Source: Trochalopteron elliotii (taxonomy: Eukaryota > Chordata > Aves > Passeriformes > Leiothrichidae). From it: a stretch of DNA of 64,000 bases. The stretch covers positions 64,138 to 128,137 of the forward strand of contig JANPWX010020248.1 in assembly GCA_024734555.1 (NCBI GenBank), read 5' to 3'. The position numbers and the translations under genes were made by a program. This document shows positions 41,001 through 48,974 of this stretch, piece after piece (position 1 is the first letter of the stretch; every line of letters begins with the position of its first letter). The notes beneath the pieces were generated by a model. It worked only from the letters and a program-made list of their open reading frames with translations, was not told the origin of the DNA and made no database searches.

Positions 41001-44000
41001 GATTTCAAATCACACTGAACCTCTAGGGAACCCAGGCAGAATTTCACTACATGCCTCTTATCTATAAATGCATATGAAGTCCCCCTCTGTACAGGTTTTT
41101 CATTATGCAGAGAAAGTTAATAACCAAAATTATCTCAATTCATCTCCTGTTAGCTCATCACTAAAACAATGGCTAACCAACAAGCAGGTTTTCTAGGAAA
41201 TGCCATGTTTCTTGCTTCATTCCTCTGCAAGGCAGCCTGGACTAGCTCAGGACATGGTGAAGGGATTAAGCAGAGAGTGCCTGGTTCAACCTAATGATAG
41301 AGACCTGAAGCTCATCCTGCCAATGCCAGGACTGCAGCCAAATGCAATGAAACAATCCTATAAGCATCTGTAAAATCAGATCTAAGAAACCCTGGGGTGA
41401 GGAGGGGGAATCTGTGTGGTGCTTAGTTACCAGCTGGGCTAAAACCACAACACAGAGAGAGAGAGAGAGAGAAAACTTAAAAAATATATTTTATAACTCA
41501 CTCAAAACAAGCTCATCAAGACACTGTGCAAGGGACATAAGCCTACCTCAGGCTGCCTTTCCTGCTCAATACCTGAAAAGCAGTGCTTAAAACAAACAAT
41601 CATTTTAATTTTGACATCAAACGTAAACTGAAACATCTGGAGCTCACCATTAATTCCAAACCACTTTCCCACCAGGACTGCATAGTCAAGTTCACATCTC
41701 AAAGATGAGTAAGTACTTCTCTATTCAAAATAATGAAGTTTCAGTCCAAAAGCCCACCTCAAACCTACAGTGTTGTAAACTGCTTCCTCTCTGGTCATAA
41801 ATCCTGCCTGGCTCCATACACCACAGCTGTTTTAACTGGGAAGTTTCCTCATCCATCTTTCAACCCTTGCACCCCTCCCCCTGCCCTTTCCAATACACCA
41901 AAAGCAAATCTTGAGACCTGCCTTGAAGATCTTCATGGCACTCCTGGTTTGTCTGACCTACTGTCTTGTCACCCACTGCTCTCCCCTATCTGCTCTGCAA
42001 GTGCAGGCAGGAATGGGGATTAGGGGAATGCACCATTTTTGGGAGTTTGGATTACAGGTTTAGATCTGGCCATGATAAACTGTGATAAACCTCTTTGTAT
42101 ATGCTTCAACCTCTGCAAAATGTTTGGTTTGTCCTAACAGCTGAAAAACACTGAGAAACTGACTGTAAGAAGGAAAACCCCTAGTTAAGAACAAAATGCA
42201 AAGAGCAGGCAGGGGTTCTTTCCTTGCCTTGCACACTTCTGGTTTTACTTCATTTTTTCTATACATGTCAAAATAACCAATTTGAAATCCTTCTTAGTAT
42301 GTACGTCTAACTCCACACCAGCCAAATGCACTATTAGCTAGATAGCAAACTGGGATTATTGTTTTCATGACAGTTTTACCCATCAGTCCCCAACTCTTTT
42401 TCCTTCTGTCCTCTCATTTCTCATGCATGTGCTCCATTTTGTCATTTTCTTCACACTGGATTAACAAGAGCAGTATTAGGATATTTATTAGTTGAGAGAT
42501 GCTAACACCCTTAGTTTAAGTGGTAAACTGATTTTATGGAGCTGATTCATGCCTCAGAAAACTTCTACTCCAAGACAAAAGACAATACATGAACAAGACA
42601 CATGGACCACAGATTAACAAAACAGTACTGATGAACAGTAAATTACTCCACAATAATTAGCTGTTATTAGTAGATTGCATGACAATTTTCAGTGCTTAGA
42701 AGATAGCAAAACTGTCACCACAGATTATTCCTGAACTAAAGAATCAGGAAACATCTTGTCACTTCTAATATGTGTGGAGGGAACATCTATCCCCAACACC
42801 TTGACCTAATCTCTTTCCTCACTGGAAGGAAGCTCTCAGCCTTGTCAATGGAACCTTCACCCTGATAACCCAACTGTGACTGCACCTTCCTATGCCAGTC
42901 CTTCCTTTTCTGGAAAGGAACAGAATTCCTTCTCCAACTACCAGACACATTGTTCACATTACACTAAAACATCTTAGAGAAAGGTTGAATCCTCTGCCAC
43001 GTGTTCTGAGAAGGGTTTTGCCTCCTGTCTCTGTACAATCCCCAGCACACATGCCCCCCAACAATAAAACTACCCAAACTCTTCTCACCTTATTCGTATC
43101 GTAAAAGGATCTGTTTTGCTGTGTGATGGCTCCATTGGCTTCAAACAATCCACCACAGAGTTTAGAGAGTTGGAAGGGACCAGCCTTGTGTCTCTAGTAG
43201 AAATGATAAGAGAAAAAAAAAATTAAGAGACAATTCACTTAACTTTACATCAACCACCTGTAGTATGCTTCCAAGTCAATTAATTCTGAAAAACTCTGTA
43301 TCACAAAAAGCACAAATTTATTATAACAACTGTTGCAAACGAAATGACTGTCTATACTTAATGTGGTGCTCCACACCACATTTTCCAGTGCTCCATAAAT
43401 GTACTGATGGAATGGACTGGCAGAACACAGCACCCAAAAGCCACAGGCTCTCTGCTTTGACTCTCACACTACTTCTAATTATGGGGTTTGTCTCTTAATA
43501 AATAATAATTGTTGTTTATGACTTAGCAGACAAACAGCTATTTTTATCTACAACTTTTTAACCCATTCAACTGTTTTTGGCCAGGACTTGAGAAAACACA
43601 AATTGCAGTGTAAAAACTACCACTACAGACCCCGACTTCAGAGCACGACTTCAATCACAGAGCTAGTGCACAACAAAGAAAACTCTCAAGCAGGACCAAG
43701 TGAGCTCCCCAGGAAAGAAGCTGCACACTGAACAGAACACGCTCACAGCCTCCCAGGACACCCATCTTAGCAGTACCTTATTTATCAATTAATTCAGACA
43801 AAGTAAATATGCTGTTCAGAGCAGCCATCCCCAGATGTGTACTGAATGTAGAGTAAATCCAACTTCATTATTAACTTCACAACTGCTCATTTCTGCCTCT
43901 AGTCCTGACATCATGTGCTACTGGTGTGAAATGGTGCTTTAATAGTTGGCATCTATCCCCATTTTCTACACATTTTCACCCCTTTATTATTAACTGCTAT

Positions 44001-47000
44001 TACATGATGCTCTGGTTGATTTACTCTGGACAGACACACTCTGGCTCTATGCTGGCTGTCTCACAGCTGTGAGCCAAGCTGCAAAGCTTCCACTGGAACA
44101 ACACTAAGTGTGCTGTGCAAGGTAAACCTCCATCAGTACTAGGAAGTCCAAGCCCACTGTACAGTGGAGATGTTCTATAAAATAAAAGTGCTCTCTAAAA
44201 TAAAATGCTGGAAACAGCATGTAAATGTGACTGGCTTGTAACAGTAACACCTCCATTTGGACTTCTGCATTTAATCTTCTCACAACAGATCATTTGGATC
44301 CATTAAAAGACACACCTGGACACGTAACAGGAGTGGGAGCTCACTCTTGCAGCAGAGAACTCCAGAACTGCCTTGGTATTTCCACAATACACAGCAAAGA
44401 CATCACTTTTGGAAGCCTCTTTATTGAAAAACCATGACTTTTTCTTGGTAATTTAAGATCATTCCATTTTTCACACACTTTAACATGCTCTGATGTCTTA
44501 CCTGGAAAATACTGCAGAGCATCCGCCTACAGCGGCCCGGGACGGCAGCGGTCTGCAGCAATCCACTGCACCCTGCAGTAATCCATTGGCTTACTCCAGT
44601 CTGGCAGCTCTGCAACCAGGAGATGAGCAACAAAGAAAAGGACACAAATATGCAGAAACAGTTTAACTCTCCCTCTGCTTCCACAGGTTTTATTCATTCA
44701 TACAACAAGAACAACATGGAGCTGTGTCGGGGGGCAGGGGGATGGGTTTAGGCTGGATTTCAGGGGAAGGTTCTCCCCCAGAGGGTGCTGGCACTGCCCA
44801 GGCCCCCCCAGGGAATGGGCATGGCCCCAAGGCTGCCAGAGCTCCAGGAGCATTTGGACAATGCTCTCAGGCACAGGATGGGATTGCTGGGGTGTCTGTG
44901 CAGGGCTGGGCACTGGACTCAATGATCCTCGCGGGTCCCTTCCAGCTCAGGATATTCCATGATTCTAACAATCCTCAGATTCAAGTCCCAACTTGTGCTT
45001 GACAAGGTATAAATTTTGATTATGAAAATATTTTGCCTTCCAGTACAAGTATCCAACCCAAGTCTGATGGCAGAAACAGATGAATGGAAGGAAATGGTGG
45101 GCTGTCTACATCATAAAACCACACCACAACTTCTCTGTCTATACAATAAATTCAAATGCTTAAGAAGCATTCTTCAACTGACTGAGTAAGCTCTAAAAAG
45201 CCCTCATCCAACTCAGCTTTCATGCATCTTTCTCTTACTTTACTCAGGCACAGCTAAGAATTTTCATATTCCAAAAGCACATATTGTCCCCATAAATTTT
45301 CAGTTAAGATAATTATTTCCTGTCATGAACATGTCAGCAATACAAAGAAGAGGTTGGCCTTTTTTGCCTGCACTTTTTTTGCACCTTTCACTTTCTGCAA
45401 TATTTAAGTTAGTACAATATTTGCCTCCTTCATACATGCACTATATTAATACTGGAAATAATGTATACCTTATTAGAATGGAGATGTCCTTTTCTAATAA
45501 AAATAGCTTCATTTTTGGTTGGCTGCAAAGATGATTAAGAGACTGAAGCATCTAAGGAGAGGATTAGTTTTCAGAAAAGAAGACTTCAGGGAAATCTTAT
45601 CAATTTGTATTAAATCTGGTGGGGTGGGCAGTCAGACTGTCCCAGTGAAAGGACAACCACGAGAGCAGCAGATCTGCCCAGAGACAGGAGGAACCAACAC
45701 AAACCAACCTGAGTTCCTGTTCCCCTCCTGTGACCTGCACAGCCACTGCTGTCCCTGAGATGTGGCCATCAGCCTCGCAGGCTGACCCTCAACTCCTCCC
45801 AGAGCTGCCCTTTGAATCAGTTAAGGGAATTGATTTGGGGTTTTAAAAACTGCAAAGGGAGAGATGCTGTCCCATGACAAATGTGGTTAGTGCTCACTGC
45901 TACTACACCTTCCCACTTCCACTGTAGCAAGACCACTCAGGCTTCTGATCTTCAGATGTAACATCACTGTCAGCAAGTGAAACTATGAAAATGGAATGTT
46001 TCTATCAAAAAAAAACATTTCAGTTGAGTCCCACAAGTACTTTTTGAGATAATCCAGTGTTCTGACACAAACAATTTAACAAACACCTCCCTGAGAAAGA
46101 AGTAACCATTTCTCGTGAACAATTACTACAAGATTCCAAGGATCTGACAGAACTTTTTTGAGGCTTTTTCTCATTAACATGCCCAGGTTGGGATATGGTT
46201 GAGAGCCTGAACATACTGAGGTTTAGAACTGTTGAAAAGCACAAATGCAACAAAACTGGAGAGAGACATATGAAAACAAAAAAAATAAGCACAAGCACAC
46301 TTAAAAGCTGAGATGTGATAAACAATCCAGTAATAAAGAAAACAGACACCAGGAGATAGCAGGTAATACGAGGAGCTAAGGAATTTTCTCTAAGCCAGCA
46401 TCACTCTGCAGAACACAGCCCTCCTTTCAAATTACAAGTGCTACTTCTGCTTCTCCCCTTGGCTGAAAGAAAATGTACCAGGACTAAACTGAACAGGATT
46501 ACTCAGGAATAGTCTGCAGACAGCTGCCTTGTCAAGATAGAGATGAAAGAGTATCACTAGTCTTCTAAATCCTCTTGGAAACCTTTTGGAAAGTCTTAGG
46601 TAGCAGACAAGCTATTCATCAAGGTATCTTGGACAAAAGCCAGATTTATCATAATGCCAGTATTAAGGAGCAGAGCTGAAATGTCAGGGCTGTATCATAC
46701 ACCAGAAGTTCAGACTGCCAAAAAACCAATTTTCCTTATTTCCAGTAGAAGGAAGAAATACAGAAAGTTTTAAGACTTGTTTTCACACAATTACGCAACC
46801 ACTAAATTCTAATGCAGAAACAGGTGCTGAGAAATGCCAGGGATGAGCAGTTCTTGAGCTGAAGCTGAGCATACTTCAGATGACAAAAATGGCAGATAAC
46901 TACACCATCTCCTCTCTAAAGAGAAACCTTTCTGGTCAGGCTGAAAAATCGAATCAACTTACTTTGCCACATGAACGCCAGCAGCAGTTGAGGAGCTGCC

Positions 47001-48818
47001 CAGGGACAGGTAAGCCCAGGAGGCAAATCCTTCCCCTCCAGAAGCAGTTTTCATTGCAAACCCTGCCCTGGAGGTGCAGCTCCACAGACAGCTGAACCCT
47101 TCTAGTGCCTCACTGCTTCCCTACTGCTCTCCCTGCTCCCCCCTCCCTGTCTGCTGACCATTGCGGGGTTGGTATTTTCTGACCTTGAGAAGAGCTAATA
47201 TCGAGCCCACAAACCATTGCCTCTTTAATGCTTTCAAACTGCAGAACCTGTTGTCACTGTTCTGCTGCTCCAGCACTTGGATCACGGGGGCCAAGAAAAA
47301 GGCAGGCAACAGAGCAAGGACAAAGCACAGAGAAAGAGTAGGGGTAGGAGGAGTAAGCAGGAACTCAAGGTCGCTGCATTTCAGCTGCTCTTGGGCAGGT
47401 TTGTGCTTGGCTGCTTTCACCTTGAGATTGGAAAGGGCAGAGCTCACCATGCTTGGGGAAACCACACCCTGAGCCATTGGCTCAGAGTACCCGGGGACTA
47501 ATTTCTTAAGTGGATATTTCCCCCATACCAAAGGCTTTTCCTGTTCCTGGGAAATGTGTTCCCACTTAGCAGTGCTGGCCACCCTGTGTGGTGATATAAG
47601 ATCATACCCAGGTACAAAATTCCGCTTTCTAGACAAAATGCTACAAAGAGGAACTCTGCTGCAGATGCTTCAAAGGCTAATAGAAAAAAAAAAAGCAAAC
47701 AAATGGATGGGAAAGACAAAAGGAGTGGAGCCATTGGACACCCACACTTTCACAGGAACCCAAACACTTCCAGTCTGAATCACAGAACCACCAGGGCTGC
47801 AAAAGCCCTCTAAGATGATCAAGTCCAACCATTAACCCAGCACTGACAGGTTCATTACTAAACCATGTCACCAAGTGCCACATCCACATGGCATTAGAGC
47901 GCTTCCAGGGATGGTAACACCACCATTGCCCTGTGGTGGTGCCAGTGCCTGACCAGTAACACAGGAACTGGAATCTTTACACTATCCTTGCTATCAAACA
48001 GCTCCCGAGTGAGAGGGGAAGGTCCCATAAGGGCAATGCCCACCCCCTAGAAAACACACTGAGCCCAGCAGAGGAGTCCCACTGGCCGGCATGTGTCTCC
48101 AGCCCCCCACCAACAGCCCAAACGCTTACACAACAGAATCACAGGATCAATTAGATTGGAAAAGACCTCTGAGATCATCGAGTTCAACCTATGACCCCAA
48201 CACCACCACGTCAACTAGACCATGGCACTGAGTCCCTTAAACACCTCCAGGGATGGTGACTCCACCACCTGCCTGGGCAGCCCCTTCCAATGCCTGACCA
48301 CCCTTTCAGTGAAGAAATTCCTCCTGATTCCTCTGGCACAGTTTGAAGCTGTTCTGTTTGTGCACAGAAGCTGTTTCCTGTCATCCCATCCCTTGTTCCC
48401 TGGGATCTGAGCCCGAACCCCTCCTGTCGGGGAGTTGTGCAGAACCAGAGGGCGTCCCCTGAGCCTCCTTTTCTCCAAGCTGAGACCTCCAGCTCCCTCA
48501 GCCATTCCTGGTGCTCCAAAACCTTCCCCAACTCCATTCCCATCCCTAAACAGGCTCCAACCCCTCACTAACCCTTCTGCAACCACAAACTCCGCGGGAA
48601 AAGCTTCGCCAGACATGGGGTGCGAGGCCATAGGGCGGGAAGGCAGCAGCCCCCGCTCACACCCCTCGGGCTGCGGGGCGAGGCCGCCGCAGGGGCGGCG
48701 CGGGGACAGCCCCGGCTCCACACGCCGCTCGCTCCCTCAGCACCAGCGCTCTCTCTCTCCCCTCCTTCCTTCCCTCCCTCCTCCCTTCACTCACCAGGGC
48801 CCGTGCCAGCGCCGCCAT
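1923..48818 (-). CDS. UQCC1: UQCC1, mitochondrial complex III assembly factor (10-exon gene)
   Basis: Joined coding exons, in gene order: 48818-48795, 44609-44502, 43193-43089, 38385-38278, 36016-35944, 30209-30152, 24322-24214, 6399-6322, 5302-5189, 2057-1923. Together they give 912 nt, or 303 residues plus stop; human UQCC1 has 299. Every junction is GT-AG and the frame stays open. Family knowledge: UQCC1 is the Cbp3-type ubiquinol-cytochrome c chaperone of the mitochondrial inner membrane. It pairs with UQCC2 to bind and stabilise new cytochrome b during complex III assembly. Residues 1-44 contain no Asp or Glu and several Arg, as expected for a mitochondrial presequence. The chaperone domain covers roughly residues 110-280, with family motifs [50 protein letters not shown] and [15 protein letters not shown]. 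The C-terminus ends SPVYNDEGL (human SPTYNDEGL). Identity was assigned from remembered family sequence, not a search. Confidence 0.97.
2588..2742 (-). repeat. CR1 LINE 3' fragment
   Basis: The plus strand reads TGGTTTGGGTTGGAAGGGAC, then the CR1-typical CCTCTGCCATGGGCAGGGAC and ACCTTCCACTAGACCAGG. This is the antisense of the avian CR1 3' end, so the element lies on the minus strand. Only the 3' tail is present. Confidence 0.9.
4752..5030 (+). repeat. CR1 LINE 3' fragment
   Basis: Sense CR1 tail. It has GGATTTCAGGGAAAGGTTCT, AGAGGGTGCTGGCACTGCCC and GGTCCCATCCAGCTTAGGAC, ending in an ATTCCATGA-type terminal repeat. It ends about 160 bp from exon 9. Long open frames on both strands here are CR1 by-products. 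Confidence 0.92.
5189..5302 (-). CDS. UQCC1: UQCC1 coding exon 9 (residues 222-259)
   Basis: Acceptor TTCCCTTTAG, donor GTACGGCC, 114 nt, phase 0 to 0. Encodes [18 protein letters not shown], then [20 protein letters not shown]. This is close to human GILSDDHGLAAALWRTFF and [20 protein letters not shown]. Confidence 0.97.
5303..6321 (-). other. UQCC1: UQCC1 intron 8
   Basis: GT-AG intron of about 1 kb, the shortest of the gene. AT-rich, no recognised repeat. Confidence 0.85.
6322..6399 (-). CDS. UQCC1: UQCC1 coding exon 8 (residues 196-221)
   Basis: Acceptor GTTTCTTTTCAG, donor GTAAGAAG, 78 nt, phase 0 to 0. Encodes [19 protein letters not shown] then ALFGYDE. It matches the human segment ending HFYAAILGYDE and precedes GILSDDH, as in the family. 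Confidence 0.95.
9341..9606 (+). repeat. CR1 LINE 3' fragment (old)
   Basis: Diverged sense CR1. Visible landmarks are GGCCTCAAGTTG-like text (CAGCCTCAAGTTGTACTAGG), GGTTTAGATTGGACATGAAG, GGTGGAGTCACCATCCCTGG, GTGTGGATGTGGCA and a terminal TTAACAATTCCATG. The sequence between landmarks is degraded. Confidence 0.85.
12394..12511 (-). repeat. CR1 LINE 3' fragment
   Basis: Antisense CR1 tail on the plus strand: AGAATGGTTTGTGTTGGAAA, then GGAGGGACACCTTCCACCAG and ACCAGGTTGCTCCAAGCCC. It is truncated at about 118 bp. Confidence 0.9.
15714..15736. repeat. (AAACC)n short tandem repeat
   Basis: About four and a half units of AAACC inside an A/C-rich stretch. Confidence 0.8.
19905..20250 (-). repeat. 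CR1 LINE 3' fragment
   Basis: Antisense CR1 tail of about 350 bp. Landmarks are TTTTGGGTTGAAGGTACCTC, CCTTGGACACTTCCAGGGA, CCCTTTCAATGTGAAGCCAT and ACAACCTTCTCTCCTCCAGC, ending at CAGCCTGTCTCCATAGGGGA. This is longer than most copies in the window. Confidence 0.92.
22253..22271. repeat. Poly(T) tract, 19 nt
   Basis: An uninterrupted T19. On the gene strand this is an A19 tract inside intron 7. No retroposon with a matching tail is recognisable beside it. Confidence 0.9.
22766..22771. repeat. Left target-site duplication of LTR 1 (GATTAA)
   Basis: GATTAA directly precedes the TGTC terminus of LTR 1. The same six bases directly follow its other end at 23501-23506. Confidence 0.8.
22772..23500 (+). 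mobile_element. Solo LTR 1 of an endogenous retrovirus
   Basis: It starts TGTCAGAGTCCAGGGCATCC and ends AAACCTGAGA. It is flanked by GATTAA on both sides (22766-22771 and 23501-23506), a 6-bp target-site duplication. Inside are a TATA-like TGTATAAG (23245-23252) and AATAAA (23345-23350) in LTR order on the plus strand. It is antisense to UQCC1. No internal retroviral sequence is attached. The sequence is a related but clearly diverged copy of LTR 2 and resembles songbird ERV LTRs as I remember them. The 6-bp duplication fits an ERVK-like integrase better than ERVL (5 bp); I have not assigned a family name. Confidence 0.85.
23501..23506. repeat. Right target-site duplication of LTR 1 (GATTAA)
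   Basis: Copy of the GATTAA at 22766-22771. The remnant of the original intron between the two LTRs runs from here to 23523. Confidence 0.8.
23518..23523. repeat. Left target-site duplication of LTR 2 (AGGACT)
   Basis: AGGACT precedes TGTCGG of LTR 2. It matches 24205-24210, which is part of the exon 7 splice donor region. Confidence 0.8.
23524..24204 (+). mobile_element. Solo LTR 2 of an endogenous retrovirus, at the exon 7 donor
   Basis: It starts TGTCGGAGTCCAGGGCATCC and ends AAACCTGAGA, like LTR 1. It is flanked by AGGACT (23518-23523 and 24205-24210). It carries TGTATAAG (23973-23980) and AATAAA (24074-24079) in the sense order and is antisense to UQCC1. Length is 681 bp against 729 for LTR 1. 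The two copies align end to end but differ at many positions and by small indels. The right duplication occupies intron 7 positions +4 to +9, so the LTR edge is nine bases from the exon. Different duplications show that the two LTRs are separate insertions, not the two ends of one provirus. Confidence 0.87.
24205..24210. repeat. Right target-site duplication of LTR 2, within the exon 7 donor
   Basis: AGGACT on the plus strand equals AGTCCT on the gene strand, which is intron 7 bases +4 to +9. The GTA before it belongs to the original site, so the full GTAAGT consensus is kept. Confidence 0.85.
24214..24322 (-). CDS. UQCC1: UQCC1 coding exon 7 (residues 160-195)
   Basis: Acceptor CTCTTGCAG, donor GTAAGTCCT, 109 nt. 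It encodes [18 protein letters not shown] and then a segment ending [15 protein letters not shown], the core of the chaperone domain (human MCLVRMKQEGRSGKYMCR). The first base completes Trp159. Intron bases +4 to +9 are the target-site duplication of a solo LTR that begins at +10, yet GTAAGT at +1 to +6 is intact. Confidence 0.97.
24323..30151 (-). other. UQCC1: UQCC1 intron 6
   Basis: GT-AG intron of 5.8 kb. I recognise no CR1, LTR or coding sequence in it. Open frames are short and without homology that I can see. Confidence 0.8.
30152..30209 (-). CDS. UQCC1: UQCC1 coding exon 6 (residues 140-159)
   Basis: Acceptor ...CCGTCAAG, donor GTAAGTG, 58 nt. Residue 140 (Arg) is split across the exon 5/6 junction and residue 159 (Trp) across the exon 6/7 junction. 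It encodes [20 protein letters not shown], against human RCQMPDTFNSWFLITLLHVW. Confidence 0.96.
30210..35943 (-). other. UQCC1: UQCC1 intron 5
   Basis: GT-AG intron of 5.7 kb, no recognised mobile element. The composition is mixed; open frames near 30.6-31.0 and 33.2-34.0 kb look like chance. Confidence 0.8.
35944..36016 (-). CDS. UQCC1: UQCC1 coding exon 5 (residues 116-139)
   Basis: The acceptor is TTGTTTAG and the donor is GTAAGTGC; length is 73 nt, starting in phase 0 and leaving one base. It encodes [18 protein letters not shown] then FEEFFN, nearly identical to human [23 protein letters not shown]. This is the start of the Cbp3-type chaperone domain. The exon is GC-rich compared with the AT-rich introns. 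Confidence 0.97.
36017..38277 (-). other. UQCC1: UQCC1 intron 4
   Basis: GT-AG intron of 2.3 kb with donor GTAAAGC and acceptor CTTGTTGTTTAG. AT-rich, no recognised repeat. Confidence 0.85.
38278..38385 (-). CDS. UQCC1: UQCC1 coding exon 4 (residues 80-115)
   Basis: The acceptor is TTTTACAG and the donor is GTAAAGC; length is 108 nt, phase 0 to 0. It encodes [18 protein letters not shown] and then a stretch ending [14 protein letters not shown]. The human counterpart reads KLSTTKDSPQPVEEKVGAF and [14 protein letters not shown]. This is the lead-in to the chaperone domain and is strongly conserved. Confidence 0.96.
40071..40131 (+). repeat. CR1 LINE 3' terminus
   Basis: Very short sense CR1 end: CTGGACTAGATGACCTTTAA, AAGTCCCTTCCAACCCAAAC and a CTATTCTACGATCC terminal repeat. 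It is 5'-truncated to about 60 bp. Confidence 0.92.
41454..41472. repeat. (AG)n microsatellite
   Basis: About nine and a half perfect AG units; potentially length-variable between individuals. Confidence 0.9.
43089..43193 (-). CDS. UQCC1: UQCC1 coding exon 3 (residues 45-79)
   Basis: Encodes a segment ending [22 protein letters not shown], which aligns with human CGGSEQIPGIDIQLNRKYHTTRK. The donor is GTGAGAAG. Two in-frame acceptors lie 9 nt apart: CTACTAG before 43193 and CACAAG before 43184. I chose the first because it is the first AG after the pyrimidine tract. The alternative drops Arg-His-Lys and gives a 300-residue protein. Confidence 0.85.
43194..44501 (-). other. UQCC1: UQCC1 intron 2
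   Basis: GT-AG intron of 1.3 kb with donor GTAAGACA. AT-rich, no recognised repeat. The acceptor region ends TTTCTACTAG. Confidence 0.85.
44502..44609 (-). CDS. UQCC1: UQCC1 coding exon 2 (residues 9-44)
   Basis: The acceptor is ...GGTTGCAG and the donor is GTAAGACA; length is 108 nt, phase 0 to 0. It begins SCQTGVSQW, matching human NQTSISQW, and continues with a Ser/Ala/Arg-rich stretch without acidic residues. This is the presequence and the least conserved part of the protein. A CR1 fragment starts about 115 bp away on its 5' side. Confidence 0.9.
44726..44970 (+). repeat. CR1 LINE 3' fragment
   Basis: Sense CR1 tail: GGCTGGATTTCAGGGGAAGG, AGAGGGTGCTGGCACTGCCC, then CGGGTCCCTTCCAGCTCAGG and the terminal ATTCCATGATTCTA. 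It closely resembles the copy at 4752-5030, suggesting the same subfamily. It lies about 115 bp from exon 2. Confidence 0.93.
47777..47956 (-). repeat. CR1 LINE 3' fragment
   Basis: Antisense tail: AATCACAGAACCACCAGGGC, ATGATCAAGTCCAACCATTA, AAACCATGTCACCAAGTGCC and CTTCCAGGGATGGTAACACC. It fades at about 47956. Confidence 0.9.
48134..48552 (-). repeat. CR1 LINE 3' fragment next to the promoter
   Basis: Antisense CR1 of about 420 bp: CAGAATCACAGGATCAATTA, CTCCAGGGATGGTGACTCCA, TTCAGTGAAGAAATTCCTCC, TTTTCTCCAAGCTGAGACC, CAGCTCCCTCAGCCATTCCT. It ends where the CpG island begins, about 240 bp inside intron 1 from exon 1. Confidence 0.93.
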
Positions 48819-48970
48819 CAGTCCCCGGCGCCGCTTCCGCCGGCGCGACCCTGCCCCTTCCGCGGGAAGCGCCGGGCGGGATGGCGGCCTGGGGCGGGAG
48901 GGCAGGCAGAACCGCGCTGCCCCACGGCATCGGGAGCCTTCTCTGGCGTGCAACAAGCCGATAATGCCAC
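48560..48970 (-). promoter_or_regulatory. UQCC1: UQCC1 CpG-island promoter and 5' UTR
   Basis: This is by far the densest CpG stretch of the window and surrounds the start codon. It holds a GC box (GGGCGGG, 48874-48880). It also holds back-to-back ETS cores, CTTCC-GCG-GGAAG (48857-48869), and another GGAAG within GCGGAAGCGG (minus strand, 48831-48840). ATGGCGGC, the YY1 core, occurs on the plus strand at 48881-48888 and on the minus strand over the start codon (48818-48811). ETS/GABP and YY1 sites are usual at promoters of nuclear genes for mitochondrial proteins. There is no TATA box near the expected start site, which I place somewhere in 48840-48960. A long plus-strand open frame here is a by-product of high GC. 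Confidence 0.8.
48795..48818 (-). CDS. UQCC1: UQCC1 coding exon 1 (residues 1-8)
   Basis: Encodes MAALARAL, which aligns with the human start MALLVRVL. The exon ends in phase 0 at CTG followed by the donor GTGAGT. The ATG sits in GCGGCG-rich CpG-island sequence. The reading frame stays open upstream to another ATG at 48956, but homology favours this start. Confidence 0.9.
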
Positions 48971-48974
48971 GCTC

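Larger units (their letters stand above)
38386..43088 (-). other. UQCC1: UQCC1 intron 3
   Basis: GT-AG intron of 4.7 kb. It holds a 60-bp CR1 terminus (40071-40131) and an AG microsatellite (41454-41472); otherwise unique. Confidence 0.85.
44610..48794 (-). other. UQCC1: UQCC1 intron 1
   Basis: GT-AG intron of 4.2 kb with three CR1 fragments (44726-44970 plus, 47777-47956 minus, 48134-48552 minus). A 171-codon stop-free stretch at 47121-47636 on the gene strand has no homology that I recognise. Confidence 0.85.
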
